The notes below the pieces were generated by a model. That model saw nothing but the letters and a program-made list of their open reading frames with translations. It was not told where the DNA came from and did no database searches. Below, piece after piece: positions 63,062-64,000 of a stretch of DNA of 64,000 nt (position 1 is the stretch's first letter; every line of letters begins with the position of its first letter). Made by a program: the position numbers and the translations under genes. Location: the NCBI GenBank assembly GCA_036320915.1, contig JAXBDG010000026.1, positions 62,001 through 126,000 on the forward strand. The letters run 5' to 3'. Origin of the DNA: Linnemannia elongata. Its lineage: Eukaryota > Mortierellomycota > Mortierellomycetes > Mortierellales > Mortierellaceae.

Positions 63062-63090
63062 ATGCTATCCTTCCGTCATTCTTCCTTCCT
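63062..63090 (+). other. Empty target site of the truncated LINE, unit U7
   Basis: The 29-bp target occurs once here and runs straight into the right-hand spacer sequence (CTTCAGGTTT), with no LINE tail. This is the pre-insertion state of the site occupied in U1, U2, U4 and U5, and it fixes the target duplication length at 29 bp. Confidence 0.92.
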
Positions 63091-63674
63091 CTTCAGGTTT
63101 CTTTTTCATACTTTTTTTCCTCTCTACCCCTTCTGCGTCCTTTCTGTACCATTTACCAGTTTCTTTTCTATCACCTTTGCCTCGATCTTTCGACCGTTGG
63201 CGCCATCGATTTATTTTTCCTTTTATTTCTGCTGATTTCTGGTGATGATTTCTGTTGAAAGTCCGCTTGGTACGGTGCAGCAGTAGTAGTAGAGAACCCA
63301 CCGCAATACAACGAAGAATGCAAGTAAAATTTTTCTGAAGCAGCGAAGCGCGGTAAGGTGGAATACACGATCGAGCCAACCACCGGTTGATCAATTGATC
63401 AGTGAGACGAGATAGCCCTTCCCATGATTCTCCTCATTCTCCTCGTCGTTCCAGATTTTTTTATCAGGTGAACCCCTGTGACTTAAATTAAGCTGTATGG
63501 TTGCGTGTAAAAATGATGTAGGGGAAGCCGTTTAAGTCAGGCCTCGAGAAGTGTGTATCTGTAGTTACTGGATGAATTATTGACAATTGGTGTTTACTAT
63601 GTTGTCCAGCGGATTAGGGTTTTTAAAAACAAAGCTTGCCCTCTCTCCCACACACAGACTCTCTCTCGCTCCCT

Positions 63675-64000
63675 TTATACAACTTGAGTTGTTTTCGATG
63701 GTTCAGTCTCCTCAGGAGCCTTGATAGACAAACTAGGCTGAGGAGCAGTCTTAATAGTACCCTTGTCCTCAGCTGCTGGCAAAAAGGCAGCCTGGGGACG
63801 ATTGGTGAACTGGCGACGCTCAAACTTCCGCACGACCCATGCAGGCATATTCTTCACAATATACCGGGTGGCCTTGGACGAGACAGACTATTATGTACAA
63901 TAGGGAGGGACCGGGACAACATCAATAACAGAATCAATCGCTGGTCGTTGGGCCTAAATATTGCAAAATGTGATAAAAAGCGAGAAGGCCATCTCTTACC
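63675..64000 (-). CDS. FAD-dependent monooxygenase, copy M8 (3' end only)
   Basis: Exon 7 is 63675-63887 and is open with the same C-terminus as the other copies. The splice donor of exon 6 is the last feature before the window edge, with one exon base included. The sequence just 3' of the stop (63655-63674) matches the LINE-linked flank type of M4 and M7, whereas the spacer further left is the standard type. Confidence 0.85.

Larger units (their letters stand above)
53235..64000. repeat. Tandem unit U7, interrupted by a MULE, truncated by window edge
   Basis: Layout as in the other units up to the CRN start, then a 4264-bp MULE at 58742-63005. To the right of the MULE the spacer lacks the truncated LINE. 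The window ends one base into FMO exon 6, so the array continues rightwards. Confidence 0.92.

Overview
The window looks like a nuclear segment of a filamentous fungus, most likely Mortierellomycota. The reasons are short GT..AG introns, Crinkler-type (CRN) effector genes, a flavin monooxygenase of the kind expanded in Mortierella-like fungi, a non-LTR retrotransposon and a Mutator-like element. The lineage is inferred from remembered family resemblance, not from a search. No tRNA, rRNA, CRISPR array or prokaryotic operon was seen.

Almost the whole window is one head-to-tail tandem array. The unit is about 7.35-7.45 kb when free of long insertions. Phased on the first window base, units begin at 1, 7348, 14739, 26550, 33967, 41405 and 53235 (U1 to U7), and the array continues past both edges. 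Each unit carries, all on the minus strand and in transcription order: (i) a CRN gene with four exons, encoding an N-terminal CRN header, a P-loop NTPase and a restriction-endonuclease-like nuclease domain; (ii) a possible small three-exon gene of 91 codons (S); (iii) a seven-exon FAD-dependent monooxygenase of 478 residues (FMO) with an 11-nt microexon. U1 begins inside an FMO gene and U7 ends inside the next one.

Transposons interrupt the stretch upstream of the CRN start, all in plus orientation. U1, U2, U4 and U5 carry a ~190-bp 5'-truncated LINE tail with poly(A) and a 29-bp target duplication. U3 and U6 carry a 4.76-kb LINE (reverse transcriptase, RNase H, zinc-knuckle) at one identical junction. 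U7 carries a 4.26-kb MULE with 25-bp inverted termini and, to its right, the empty target site of the truncated LINE. LINE position and CRN allele type repeat every third unit, so the array also has a ~26.6-kb higher-order period, although short variants are shuffled between units in a way that suggests gene conversion.

Two FMO copies (U2/U3 junction at 13659-15732 and U5/U6 junction at 40323-42398) are fully open. Every CRN copy has at least one frame-disrupting indel. Many indels are single bases in homopolymers and could be uncorrected long-read errors. Others, such as a 13-bp deletion and an indel shared by two neighbouring copies, look real. How the two main genes work together is unknown. 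The CRN protein would be expected to be an effector or toxin-like nuclease and the FMO a redox enzyme of unknown substrate; co-amplification is the only link seen.
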